NCBI GenBank assembly: GCA_020848275.1
Contig: JADLAK010000038.1
Coordinates: 1 to 51,909, forward strand
Source: Planctomycetota bacterium
Lineage (GTDB): Bacteria > Planctomycetota > UBA8742 > UBA2392
Direction: 5' to 3'
Length of the DNA: 51,909 nucleotides
Both the position numbers and the translations under genes were made by a program. Of this stretch, positions 43,575 through 50,897 are shown one piece after another. The number at the start of each line of letters is the position of its first letter. Within the stretch, counting starts at the first letter, position 1. Under the pieces are notes generated by a model, which had not been told where the DNA came from, did not search any database, and worked only from the letters and a program-made list of their open reading frames with translations.

Positions 43575-43868
43575 TTACTCCTCGTACTTCCAATCACCGT
43601 CGTCATATTCATCGTGGGTCAGAATGGCACGCACGTACAACCGCTGCAGTGCATACTCCGGCCATACGATCAGACGATACTTGTTGCCGCCAATGTTGAA
43701 GACCAGAAACGGGCCGACAAGATCGACGCTGCCGAAGTCGTCCCTCACCTCGGCAAATTTGCGCCACTCGGCCTTGCTTGCTTTTGAAAACCAGCTCTTG
43801 AGCGGTTCTGCTGCCTGCGGATGTTTCGTCCAGAACTCCCGCAAAGGCCTCTTTGAAAACACGTGCAT
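43575..43868 (-). CDS. higB: HigB-type toxin (mRNA interferase, RelE fold)
   Basis: 97 residues from ATG 43868 (MHVFSKRPLREFWTKHPQAA). Matches the HigB family: F-KR-LREFW--HP at the start, then a Trp-containing helix (SWFSKASKAEWRKF), NIGGNKYRLIVW and AILTHDEYD, which holds likely catalytic His/Asp residues near 87-91. HigB cuts mRNA on the ribosome. As in other higBA loci the toxin precedes the antitoxin. The reading frame is open further upstream (to 43988), but that part crosses the operator and the gdhA terminator, so it is not translated. Confidence 0.88.
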   Translation of the reverse strand: MHVFSKRPLREFWTKHPQAAEPLKSWFSKASKAEWRKFAEVRDDFGSVDLVGPFLVFNIGGNKYRLIVWPEYALQRLYVRAILTHDEYDDGDWKYEE

Positions 43869-43911
43869 TGCGTTCCTTGGTTGACGTACGGACCCGCAGC
43901 ACCATGCCCCC

Positions 43912-43942
43912 ATATTGTCTTCGCAATTTGCGAAGATTGCAA
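43912..43942 (-). promoter_or_regulatory. higBA promoter with a HigA-like operator in the spacer
   Basis: TCTTCGCAATTTGCGAAGA (43918-43936) is a perfect 9+1+9 palindrome. On the minus strand it lies between a TTGCAA -35-like box (43942-43937) and an ACAATA/CAATAT -10-like box (43918-43912). It is about 50 bases upstream of the toxin ATG. A repressor bound there would block RNA polymerase. Confidence 0.6.
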
Positions 43943-43945
43943 GCG

Positions 43946-43978
43946 GAAAACAAAAGGGGCGAGCAAAAGCTCGCCCCT
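43946..43978 (-). terminator. Rho-independent terminator of glutamate dehydrogenase
   Basis: A perfect 10-bp stem AGGGGCGAGC/GCTCGCCCCT (43955-43978, 4-base loop) is followed on the minus strand by TTTTGTTTT (43954-43946). It lies 40 bases downstream of the gdhA stop. Confidence 0.92.
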
Positions 43979-43988
43979 GAAAAGCCAA

Positions 43989-44016
43989 AGCACATCGACC
44001 GGGAGGTCGATGCCAC
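43989..44016 (-). repeat. REP-like hairpin immediately 3' of glutamate dehydrogenase
   Basis: Stem CATCGACCGGGAGGTCGATG at 43993-44012 framed by AGCA and CCAC. Partner of the copy at 20754. The two differ at stem positions where both strands changed together, so base pairing is kept. Confidence 0.8.
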
Positions 44017-44018
44017 TG

Positions 44019-45293
44019 CTAATTGCCGCGCTGGGTTTCCGCTTCGCCCACGCGCTTGATCGCCTGCATGAACGCCGCAGTGCGATAGCTGCACTTTTCC
44101 TTGCGCGCGAGTTCGTGCACGTCCATGAACGCGCGGCGCATCTTCACGTCCAGCTCGCGGTTGACCTTCTCCTCGTCCCAGTAGAACTGGGTGAGGTTCT
44201 GGGTCCACTCGAAGTAGCTGACGGTCACGCCGCCGGCGTTGGCGAGGATGTCCGGAATCACCACCACGCCGCGCTCGTGCAGGTCTTCGTCGGCCTCGGG
44301 CATAGTCGGGTGGTTGGCGCCCTCGATCACCAACGGCGCCTTGATGTGCACGCAGTTGTCGGGCGTGATCACGTCACCCAGCGCAGCGGGAATCAGGCAG
44401 TCGACGGGCAACGAGAACAGGTCCTGGTTGTTCATCGGCTCCGCGCCGGGGAAGCCCGCAATGGTGCGTTTTTCGTCAAAGAACTTGCTCAGCGCCGGCA
44501 CGTCGAGGCCCTTGGCGTTGTATACGCCGCCCTTGACGTCGGTGATCGCCACAACTTTGCCGCCGCGCTCAGCCCAGAACTGCGCCGTGAAGCTGCCGAC
44601 GTTGCCGAAGCCCTGCACCGCGCAGGTCTTGCCCTTCAGGCTCTGGCCCATGGCCGTGTAATAGCTATCGGCAATAGTGACCACGCCGCGGCCCGTGGCC
44701 GCCTTGCGGCCAAGCGACCCGCCGAGCGTAACCGGCTTTCCGGTCACGATCGCGGGCGTGTAGCCGCGACGCGAGCTGTATTCGTCCATCATCCACGCCA
44801 TCACCTGGCCGTCGGTGCCGAGGTCGGGCGCGGGCACGTCACGCTGTGGTCCGAGCACGAGTGCAATGCGCGCGGTGAACTTGCGCGTCAGGCGCTCAAG
44901 TTCGGTCATGCTCATGTTCATGGGATCGCAGGACACGCCGCCCTTGGCGCCGCCAAAGGGCACATCGAGCAGCGCGGTTTTCCACGTCATCAGGCTTGCG
45001 AGCGCGCGCACTTCGTCAAGGTCAACTTGCGGATGGTAGCGGATGCCGCCCTTCCAGGGGCCGCGCGCACCGTTGTGCTGGACGCGGAAGCCCGCATAGA
45101 CGTGGATCTTGCCGCTGTCCATGCGCACGGGCACCGCCACGGTGACTTCGCGAAAGGGTGTCTTGAGGATGCTGCGAAGCTGCGGATCCATGTTGAGCCG
45201 GTCCGCGGCGGAATCAAACATCTCGTTGACGGCTTCGTAAGCGTTAGGATGACCGCTGGCCTTATAACGGCCAGTCGAGAAGCGGGTTGTCAT
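44019..45293 (-). CDS. gdhA: Glutamate dehydrogenase (Glu/Leu/Phe/Val family)
   Basis: 424 residues, the normal hexameric-enzyme length. Interconverts glutamate and 2-oxoglutarate plus ammonia. Substrate site GPWKGGIRYHP (about 78-88), catalytic lysine in VPFGGAKGG (K117), APDLGTDGQVMAW (about 154-166), and an NAD(P)-binding segment VQGFGNVGS with the helix start at about 231. It starts MTTRFSTGRYKASGHP. Cofactor preference is not decided from sequence. Followed by a REP-like hairpin and a strong terminator; preceded on the same strand, about 85 bases away, by an Rrf2 regulator. Confidence 0.95.
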   Translation of the reverse strand: MTTRFSTGRYKASGHPNAYEAVNEMFDSAADRLNMDPQLRSILKTPFREVTVAVPVRMDSGKIHVYAGFRVQHNGARGPWKGGIRYHPQVDLDEVRALASLMTWKTALLDVPFGGAKGGVSCDPMNMSMTELERLTRKFTARIALVLGPQRDVPAPDLGTDGQVMAWMMDEYSSRRGYTPAIVTGKPVTLGGSLGRKAATGRGVVTIADSYYTAMGQSLKGKTCAVQGFGNVGSFTAQFWAERGGKVVAITDVKGGVYNAKGLDVPALSKFFDEKRTIAGFPGAEPMNNQDLFSLPVDCLIPAALGDVITPDNCVHIKAPLVIEGANHPTMPEADEDLHERGVVVIPDILANAGGVTVSYFEWTQNLTQFYWDEEKVNRELDVKMRRAFMDVHELARKEKCSYRTAAFMQAIKRVGEAETQRGN

Positions 45294-45379
45294 GTGAGGT
45301 GGCCCCAGAGCGTGATGGCGGGATGCTACGTCATTCCCACGCCCAATATCAAGGACGAGGCAACGCCGCAGGATGCGAG

Positions 45380-45826
45380 TTAAGTCTTTGCGGCGGGCTT
45401 GGCCGCAAGAGCGTCATGCGCACCCGGCGGAAAATGGAAGTCGGCAAGCGTGTAACCCGCCAGCACCCTGGCGATCTCGTCCTCAACTTTGCCAAAGACG
45501 TCGAGAATCTGGCAATCGCTGTAGAGCGAGCAATCATTCTCGGTCGCAAAGCACTCGAACACCCGCAGAGGACCGTCGATTTCGGCTATCACTTCCTTGA
45601 GCGTGACTTCCTTGGGCTCGACAGCGAGCGTGAATCCGCCCGACGGGCCCTTTAAGCTCCGCACCACGCCTTTTTTTGCGAGTTGTTGGAGAATCTTCGA
45701 TAAAAACGCCTTGGGGATCATCAGGCGTTCCGCAATCTCGGCGAGCGTCACGGGGCCTTTGGTGCGGTGTTCGGCCAGGTAAATCAGGGCGCGAAGACCA
45801 TAGTCACTCTTGCGGCTGAAGATCAC
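45380..45826 (-). CDS. Rrf2-family transcriptional regulator
   Basis: 148 residues. Winged-helix N terminus ([52 protein letters not shown]) is the Rrf2 signature. Three cysteines lie at 92, 99 and 105 in [14 protein letters not shown], spaced C-x6-C-x5-C, suited to hold an Fe-S cluster as in IscR/NsrR-type members. Relatives sense Fe-S status, NO or iron. A 5+4+5 palindrome lies in the divergent gap upstream and may be its operator. It is transcribed away from the YjbQ gene and towards gdhA, which it may control. Confidence 0.88.
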   Translation of the reverse strand: MIFSRKSDYGLRALIYLAEHRTKGPVTLAEIAERLMIPKAFLSKILQQLAKKGVVRSLKGPSGGFTLAVEPKEVTLKEVIAEIDGPLRVFECFATENDCSLYSDCQILDVFGKVEDEIARVLAGYTLADFHFPPGAHDALAAKPAAKT

Positions 45827-45867
45827 GCTTGTACTCCGGACCTGCGGAAGAAGCCCTAATGGCCACG

Positions 45868-45881
45868 AATTGCATCCAATT
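45868..45881. promoter_or_regulatory. Possible Rrf2 operator
   Basis: AATTGCATCCAATT is a perfect 5+4+5 inverted repeat in the 97-base divergent gap, AT-rich against a GC-rich background. Position between two start codons fits a shared operator. By-eye call. Confidence 0.3.
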
Positions 45882-45923
45882 AGTACACTTAGCGACCTTC
45901 AGCGAGTCAAGCGCGGCGGCGGC

Positions 45924-46397
45924 ATGAAAACCTATACCGAATATCTTTACTTCACCACACGCGACCACCGCGAGTACATCCGCATAACCGATAAGGTCGA
46001 AGAAATCGTCAAACAAAGCGGCGTTAACGAGGGCATGGTGCTCGTCAGCGCCATGCACATCACCGCGGGGGTTTACGTCAACGACGCCGAAGAGGGCTTG
46101 ATATCCGACATCGACGGCTGGCTCGATTCGCTGACGCCCTACGGCGCCTACCCGAAAGTGAAATGGCCCAAGGAAGGCGCAAGCGGGCCGGTTGAGGCGC
46201 AGAGCATTCCCTACGCGCACCACCGCACCGGCGAAGACAACGGCGACAGCCACCTCAAGAGCATCCTGGTGCACCACCAGGTGGTGCTGCCGATCACCGA
46301 GGGCCGCCTAGACCTCGGCCCGTGGCAGCAGGTGTACTACGCCGAATTCGACGGCAAGCGCCGCAAGCGGGTGGTCGTGAAGGTGATGGGGGAGTAG
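45924..46397 (+). CDS. YjbQ-family protein (secondary thiamine-phosphate synthase-like)
   Basis: 157 residues from ATG 45924. Single YjbQ domain: [16 protein letters not shown] (about 43-58), [20 protein letters not shown] with the conserved His/Asp/Asn cluster (about 93-112), and [18 protein letters not shown] at the end. The family has been assigned a side activity in thiamine phosphate formation; its true role is uncertain. The upstream frame is open to 45810, but conserved sequence begins at [10 protein letters not shown]. It is divergent from the Rrf2 gene. Confidence 0.88.
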   Translation: MKTYTEYLYFTTRDHREYIRITDKVEEIVKQSGVNEGMVLVSAMHITAGVYVNDAEEGLISDIDGWLDSLTPYGAYPKVKWPKEGASGPVEAQSIPYAHHRTGEDNGDSHLKSILVHHQVVLPITEGRLDLGPWQQVYYAEFDGKRRKRVVVKVMGE

Positions 46398-46410
46398 GCG
46401 CTGGCGCCAA

Positions 46411-46478
46411 TGCAAAATTAGAAATTCAAAATGCAAAATTTAACGGCTGCCGCTTGCGTCATTTTGAATTTTGAATTC
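46411..46478. repeat. Word-repeat hairpin, AAATTCAAAATG family
   Basis: Left arm 46411-46442 (TGCAAAATTAGAAATTCAAA words) and right arm 46460-46478 (CATTTTGAATTTTGAATTC). A short palindrome, GGCGCTGGCGCC, precedes it at 46397-46408. It is very AT-rich against a GC-rich background and lies between two same-strand genes. Confidence 0.85.
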
Positions 46479-46489
46479 GGGACCTACAA

Positions 46490-46720
46490 ATGGGGAGACA
46501 CACCGACAATTCCGAGATCCCGTTCCTGGGCTGGTGGTGGGGACTGGCGTGGCCGTGGCGGCTGCTGATTGCTGCCATTCCGCTTGGGTATTCTGGCTAT
46601 CGTTTCATTTTCCACGACGTGTTCTGGCCCTATGGCTGGGCGGTCGGCGCGGTGTTGCTTGTTGTCGAAGTTGTGCGGCTGTTCGCGCGCAAGAAAAGCG
46701 ACGACGAGTACAACTTCTAG
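46490..46720 (+). CDS. Small membrane protein, hypothetical
   Basis: 76 residues with two membrane helices (about 14-35, WWGLAWPWRLLIAAIPLGYS; about 46-65, PYGWAVGAVLLVVEVVRLF). Trp- and Tyr-rich, and it ends in a charged cytoplasmic tail RKKSDDEYNF. Not recognised. It starts 11 bases after the right arm of the preceding hairpin, and the end overlaps no other gene. Codon use matches the neighbours, which supports it as real. Confidence 0.7.
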   Translation: MGRHTDNSEIPFLGWWWGLAWPWRLLIAAIPLGYSGYRFIFHDVFWPYGWAVGAVLLVVEVVRLFARKKSDDEYNF

Positions 46721-46723
46721 GCG

Positions 46724-47419
46724 CTAAGCAATTCCGAGCACTTTCGGCAGGTCGCGAATGTCGGTGATCTTCACCGCGGCATCCTTAAATTCTTCCGGTT
46801 TGCCGTAGCCGTACGTGCAGCCGATGAACCACAGGCCGTTGTCTTTGGCCGCTTCGGCATCATGCACCCGGTCGCCGACCATCACGCCGACTTCCGCGCC
46901 GACCAGCTTCAGGCCTTCGCCGACCAGCGCGCTTTTGGTGCGGCCCGTGGGCGGATGATCGCCCACGCAGGCACTGTAGTCGAGCAGGCGGTCCAGGCCG
47001 AATGTACTCACGACGCCCTCGATGTAGGCCTCGCTGCAATTGGAGACCAGCAGCAATTTCAAACCAGCGCGCTTGAGTTTATCGAGCACGTCGACGGCGC
47101 CGTCGAATAGTCCGCCGCTGCCATCGGCCAGCGCCGCAAGTTCGTTCCGGGTGGTCTCGGTATGCAGGTCGCGCGATTGGGCGCGCAGCTCGGGCGGCAG
47201 CAGGTCCTTGTAGAACACGCCGGGCGGCTTGCCGATCTGCAGTTTGATCATTTCAGGTGACGGCGGCGCAGTAACACCCGGGAGCCTGCCGCGGTCAATC
47301 AGCGTGCGAAACGCGCGCTGGATGGCGCGCACGCCGAATATTCCGCTGTTAAGCAGCGTGCCGTCCATGTCAAACACGACGGCCTGCAACTTTTTCTTGG
47401 ACCAAGGGTAATCAGGCAT
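46724..47419 (-). CDS. HAD-family hydrolase
   Basis: 231 residues from ATG 47419 (MPDYPWSKKKLQAVVFDMDG). Motif I FDMDGTLLN with Asp17/Asp19, motif II LVSNCS (about 130), motif III Lys region TGRTKSAL, motif IV GDRVHDAEAAKDNG. A helical cap follows motif I. Same superfamily as the gene at 33588 but clearly not its close paralogue. Probably a small phosphate-ester phosphatase. The open frame extends to 47467 through a word-repeat hairpin, which is a chance extension. It is convergent with the small membrane gene, 3 bases apart. Confidence 0.85.
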   Translation of the reverse strand: MPDYPWSKKKLQAVVFDMDGTLLNSGIFGVRAIQRAFRTLIDRGRLPGVTAPPSPEMIKLQIGKPPGVFYKDLLPPELRAQSRDLHTETTRNELAALADGSGGLFDGAVDVLDKLKRAGLKLLLVSNCSEAYIEGVVSTFGLDRLLDYSACVGDHPPTGRTKSALVGEGLKLVGAEVGVMVGDRVHDAEAAKDNGLWFIGCTYGYGKPEEFKDAAVKITDIRDLPKVLGIA

Positions 47420-47432
47420 CGCGAAGTTATCT

Positions 47433-47504
47433 AGCCACGAATCCACACGAATAGACACGAATTTCAAAAAGCAGATTCGTGAAAATTCGTGTTCATTCGT
47501 GGCT
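47433..47504. repeat. Word-repeat hairpin, CCACGAAT family
   Basis: Left arm 47433-47462 (AGCCACGAATCCACACGAAT words) and right arm 47475-47504 (ATTCGTGAAAATTCGTG words) are reverse complements. The right arm touches the stop codon of the next gene. Same family as 51751 and the inner arms at 18330. Confidence 0.9.
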
Positions 47505-48280
47505 TATTTAAGCCATCCACCGGCGAGAAAGCCCGCCCAGGCTTCGGCGATGGTCGCGCCGCGAATCATCGGCCACAGAATTCCCCAGCTCGCAACCTGC
47601 AGCGCCAGCATGATCGCCAAGCCCAACACAAGTTCCCACGCGCGGTTCTTAAACGCGCGGCTAAGGCTGAAGCGGCTGACATCGCCCACCGTCCACGCTT
47701 TGAGCTGCGGGAAGAACTTCGGCACGTTGCGCAGGTATTCGTCGTAAATCGGGCCGAAGATGTCGCGCAGCATCTCCTCTTCAATCGCAATCTGCGCCCT
47801 ATAGATGAAGAAGAACATCACGTTGTAGAGCACAATCAAACCCAAATTGAAAGGAAAGGCCGCATTCAGCGCCAGGCCGCAACCAATCAGCCACGTGCCG
47901 ACATACAGCGGGTTGCGCGTGCGGCCGTAAGGCCCCGCGGTCGCGAGCTCCGCGCGCTTGCGCAAGTACCCCAGCGACCAGATGCGCATCAGCAGACCAA
48001 GCACCATCAGGCCCAGCCCCGTGAAGCGAATGGCCATCAGCGCCGGGTGTTCCTCGGCCAGCGGCGAGCGCAGCGCCAAGAACACGAACGCGAGGTTCAA
48101 CGGCCAGAAGCCCTGCAGCCGCAACAGGTCGAGGCGTTTTTCGCGGCGCTTGCCGTCGGGAATTTCGGGCCGCTTGGTGGCAACGACGGGGCCCTGCGCA
48201 AATGCTGCGGCGACATTGGACTGGGCGTTTGAATTGTCGCTCAAGCGTTTCTCGGCCAAAGACAACAGCGTTTTAACCAC
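47504..48280 (-). CDS. Isoprenylcysteine carboxyl methyltransferase-like membrane protein
   Basis: About 258 residues with four or five membrane helices. The C-terminal part holds the family signature: GPYGRTRNPLYVGTWL (about 130-145) and EEEMLRDIFGPIYDEYLRNVP (about 180-200), which form the cofactor and active-site region in ICMT/NnrU-type methyltransferases. A soluble N-terminal stretch of about 50 residues precedes it. The start is uncertain: ATG 48331 would translate the adjacent CACAGATG repeat, so I prefer GTG 48280 or TTG 48265. Bacterial members methylate unknown lipids or thiols. It is divergent from the HMG-CoA-lyase-like gene. Confidence 0.75.
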   Translation of the reverse strand: MVKTLLSLAEKRLSDNSNAQSNVAAAFAQGPVVATKRPEIPDGKRREKRLDLLRLQGFWPLNLAFVFLALRSPLAEEHPALMAIRFTGLGLMVLGLLMRIWSLGYLRKRAELATAGPYGRTRNPLYVGTWLIGCGLALNAAFPFNLGLIVLYNVMFFFIYRAQIAIEEEMLRDIFGPIYDEYLRNVPKFFPQLKAWTVGDVSRFSLSRAFKNRAWELVLGLAIMLALQVASWGILWPMIRGATIAEAWAGFLAGGWLK

Positions 48281-48378
48281 AGATGAACACAGATGAACAC
48301 AGATAAGGCGACCCGAAGCTGAGACCTTCATGGCCAGGTATGACTTTATCCGTTTTTATCTGTGTCTATCTGTGGTTC
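48275..48378. repeat. Word-repeat hairpin, ACACAGATGA family
   Basis: Left arm 48275-48306 (AACCACAGATGAACACAG words) and right arm 48347-48378 (TATCTGTGTCTATCTGTGG words) are reverse complements. It lies between two divergent genes and overlaps the possible N terminus of the methyltransferase-like protein. Confidence 0.9.
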
Positions 48379-48438
48379 AAACCTGTCTTTGCGTTTTGGC
48401 GGCAAAAGTTTTTGCCCAAACCTTGTTATGCTTCGATT

Positions 48439-49341
48439 ATGCCGCTGACTGTCACAGACGCCGTAACCCTCACTGAATGCCCGCGCGACGCGTTCCAGGG
48501 CTTTGTCAAATTCATCCCCACTGATGAAAAGATTTCCTACGTCAACGGCCTGATCAAGGCCGGCGTACGCCGCATCGACTTTGGCAGCTTCGTCAGCCCC
48601 AAGGCCGTGCCGCAGATGGCCGACACCGCGGCGGTCTTCGAAAACCACAAACACGTGCCCGACCTATACCTGATCGCGATCGTGGCCAACCTGCGTGGCG
48701 CCGAAGGTTTAATAGCCTGCAACCGGAAGTGGGGGCATACAGGCAGGAAAATCGCCGCTGCAGGCTTTCCGATGAGCGTCAACGAGACCTTCCAGCAGCG
48801 CAACACCAACAAATCGCTCGAGGAAGCCTGGGACGAACTCGAAAAGATCGTCGAGCTTTGCGGCAAAGAAAAAGTCGAGGTCGTGGGCTACCTGTCGATG
48901 GCTTTTGGCAATCCCTACGGCGAGATGCACGAGCCCAAAGTAACCGTCGACTTCGCGCGCAAACTGCAGAAGCTCGGCGTCTCGACGGTCCAGCTTGCCG
49001 ACACCGTGGGAGTTGCGACTGCAGACCAGGTTGCGGCGACCTTCAAAGCCGTACGCGAGGCCCTGCCCGAGATGCCGCTGGGCGTTCACCTGCACGCCAA
49101 GCCGCAAACAGTGCGCCACAAGGTGATGGCGGCGCTGAACGCGGGCTGCCGCACGTTCGACAGTGCCGTGGGCGGCATCGGCGGCTGCCCCTTTGCCGAG
49201 GATGAATTGGTCGGCAACCTCGACTCGATCCAATTGCTGACGCTTTTGGCCGAGCGCGGCCTGAAAACCGAATACGGCGTCGACGACCTGCTCGAAAGTG
49301 CGGCGACAGCCGTCAAGTTGCAACGCAAGTACTCGATATGA
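48439..49341 (+). CDS. Hydroxymethylglutaryl-CoA lyase-like enzyme
   Basis: 300 residues from ATG 48439. TIM-barrel HMGL/DRE family enzyme. Seen: ECPRDAFQG at about 12-20 (GPRDGLQ in typical lyases; Arg-Asp kept), DFGSFVSPKAVPQMAD (about 47-62), ADTVGVATADQV, GVHLHAKP with metal-binding His-x-His, and FDSAVGGIGGCPFAED with the catalytic Cys loop. It would split HMG-CoA to acetoacetate and acetyl-CoA, the last step of leucine breakdown. The change DGLQ to DAFQ makes the exact substrate uncertain; citramalyl-CoA lyase is an alternative. Next to an enoyl-CoA hydratase gene, with a tRNA gene between. Confidence 0.85.
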   Translation: MPLTVTDAVTLTECPRDAFQGFVKFIPTDEKISYVNGLIKAGVRRIDFGSFVSPKAVPQMADTAAVFENHKHVPDLYLIAIVANLRGAEGLIACNRKWGHTGRKIAAAGFPMSVNETFQQRNTNKSLEEAWDELEKIVELCGKEKVEVVGYLSMAFGNPYGEMHEPKVTVDFARKLQKLGVSTVQLADTVGVATADQVAATFKAVREALPEMPLGVHLHAKPQTVRHKVMAALNAGCRTFDSAVGGIGGCPFAEDELVGNLDSIQLLTLLAERGLKTEYGVDDLLESAATAVKLQRKYSI

Positions 49342-49359
49342 CCGACGCTGAAGGCCGTG

Positions 49360-49436
49360 GGGCCTTTAGCTCAATCGGTTAGAGCAGACGCTTTATAAGC
49401 GTCAGGTTGCCGGTTCGAATCCGGTAAGGCCTACCA
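49360..49436 (+). tRNA. tRNA-Ile with anticodon UAU
   Basis: 77 nt including an encoded CCA. Acceptor stem GGGCCTT/AAGGCCT with a G-U first pair; D arm GCTC/GAGC; anticodon stem GACGC/GCGTC with loop TTTATAA, so the anticodon is UAU, reading AUA; T arm GCCGGTTCGAATCCGGT. The fold is complete. It lies 18 bases after the HMG-CoA-lyase-like gene and 20 before the enoyl-CoA hydratase gene, in the same direction. Confidence 0.95.
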
Positions 49437-49456
49437 CCCTTCACCCTGGACTCAAA

Positions 49457-50248
49457 ATGGCTGGATTTGATTACGTCAAACCTGTTGTTGACCAGAAGCT
49501 CGGCCTCGCCACGCTCTATTTGAACCGGCCGGACAAGCGCAACGCGCTCAATGCCGACCTCGTGCGCGTGCTGAATGAAGAGCTGCGCCGGATGGAAAAC
49601 AGCGTCAGCATCCGCATGGTGTTTTTGCGCGGCAACGGCCCGGCGTTTTGCGCCGGCGCCGACCTCGCCGAAATCCAGGCCATGCAGAACGCGACCTACG
49701 ACCAGAATTTGAAAAGCAGCGAAGCCCTGCGCGAATTGTTCACGCGGCTGGCGACCTTCCCAAAGCCCACCGCGGCCATCGTGCACGGCGCCGCGCTGGC
49801 CGGTGGTTGCGGCCTGGCGACGTGCTGCGATTTCGTGATCGCCGGCGACCAGGCCAGTTTTGGCTACCCGGAAGTCCGCATCGGTTTCATCCCGGCGCTG
49901 GTCATGGTCTTGTTGACGCATCAGATTGGCGAACGCGCCACGCGCGACCTTTGCATTTCCGGCCGCACGCTGGACGCGCACGAGGCGATGCGGATTGGCC
50001 TTGTAACGAAGGTGGTTTCGCCTGACAAACTTGACGATACCGCGATGGAACTCGCCAAGGGACTCGCGCAGAACTCGTCGCAGGCAATGGCGAGCGTCAA
50101 GGCCGCGTTCTGGAAGATTCACGAAATGGGCGTGGAAGAAGCCCTGAAGAAAGCGGCAGAACTCAACGCCAAGGCGCGCGAAAGCGACGACTGCAAGGAA
50201 GGCATCGCGGCGTTTTTGGAAAAACGCAAACCCCGCTGGCAGAAGTAG
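49457..50248 (+). CDS. Enoyl-CoA hydratase/isomerase, methylglutaconyl-CoA hydratase-like
   Basis: 263 residues. Crotonase fold: LNRPDKRNALN (about 22-32), FCAGADLAEIQAM (oxyanion hole, about 64-76), HGAALAGGCGLATCCDFVIA (about 109-128) with the second oxyanion hole Gly, and FGYPEVRIGFIPALV with the Glu general acid/base in PEV. The EVRIGFIPA pattern is common in methylglutaconyl-CoA hydratases, which act just before HMG-CoA lyase in leucine breakdown. Adjacency to the lyase-like gene supports this reading but does not prove it. Confidence 0.88.
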   Translation: MAGFDYVKPVVDQKLGLATLYLNRPDKRNALNADLVRVLNEELRRMENSVSIRMVFLRGNGPAFCAGADLAEIQAMQNATYDQNLKSSEALRELFTRLATFPKPTAAIVHGAALAGGCGLATCCDFVIAGDQASFGYPEVRIGFIPALVMVLLTHQIGERATRDLCISGRTLDAHEAMRIGLVTKVVSPDKLDDTAMELAKGLAQNSSQAMASVKAAFWKIHEMGVEEALKKAAELNAKARESDDCKEGIAAFLEKRKPRWQK

Positions 50249-50289
50249 CGCTGTAATGTTCCTTACCGCGGCTGCACGCCGCCGTTGAC

Positions 50290-50730
50290 ATGAAAAACAT
50301 CCACGATGCAGGTTTCCGACTTCGCGGTTTCGAGTTGTCCGCGCTGCTAAATACAATCCTGACCTACGGGTCTGTGCTGCATGGCGCTAACGGCCTGCCG
50401 GATTTGGCCCCAAGTGCGCATCGATCGCTAAACAGCATTGCGGCTACGCTGCGTCGCGCGAGAACTCAGCCCGGGGTCATCCACATCGGGGCACATGTTC
50501 GAGACTTGGAGAATCTCAAGTCGCGTGGCAAATCGGTGCCTGTCAGGCTGTCGTTGAAGAAGTGGACGATGTTGAACGCTGTCCTTCAAGCCGTGCTCGA
50601 CACATATACGAAGGATGATTACGAGTTGGAAGTTCTGGTTGGTTCAAGATCCGTGATTGAACCAATTCTCAAGCGCCTCAAGAGAGCAGTTCACTTGCGG
50701 TTAGCGACGACCAAAAAAGTAGGCGCGTAG
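50290..50730 (+). CDS. Hypothetical protein
   Basis: 146 residues, not recognised. Helical, without membrane segments or signal peptide, basic at the C terminus (ILKRLKRAVHLRLATTKK). The first half has LRGFELSALLNTILTYGSVL, the second WTMLNAVLQAVLDTYTKDD. Codon use is less GC-rich than the neighbours (for instance TCA, GGA, ACA, AAA), which hints at acquisition. The last codons (VGA, stop) run into a REP-like repeat at 50721, so the true C terminus may have been cut. Confidence 0.55.
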   Translation: MKNIHDAGFRLRGFELSALLNTILTYGSVLHGANGLPDLAPSAHRSLNSIAATLRRARTQPGVIHIGAHVRDLENLKSRGKSVPVRLSLKKWTMLNAVLQAVLDTYTKDDYELEVLVGSRSVIEPILKRLKRAVHLRLATTKKVGA

Positions 50731-50846
50731 CGCCGACACCGACCTCAAGCGATTCCTGTGTCGGCGCGATGCGCCTTGGGATTTCCTGTTTCGAAAAAAC
50801 ACCCACCTGACGGTGGGTGCTAACGAAATACCGGCGCTACGCGCCT
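50721..50846. repeat. REP-like cluster with AGGCGCGTAGCGCC units
   Basis: Three related units: AGGCGCGTAGCGCCGACAC at 50721-50739, its inverted near-copy at 50758-50776 (17 of 19 match), and CGGCGCTACGCGCCT at 50832-50846 (exact inverse of the first). A terminator hairpin lies between the second and third. They resemble bacterial REP elements of the kind mobilised by RAYTs, but not the blocks at 126-699. Confidence 0.75.
50793..50820 (-). terminator. Rho-independent terminator of the SDR gene
   Basis: An 8-bp perfect stem CACCCACCTGACGGTGGGTG (50800-50819) is followed on the minus strand by TTTTTT (50799-50794). It lies 78 bases downstream of the SDR stop and is embedded in the REP cluster. 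Confidence 0.85.
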
Positions 50847-50897
50847 GAAAAGACCGTGATTGCAGACGGACGCTCCGGCATGACTGCCGGGGATTTT

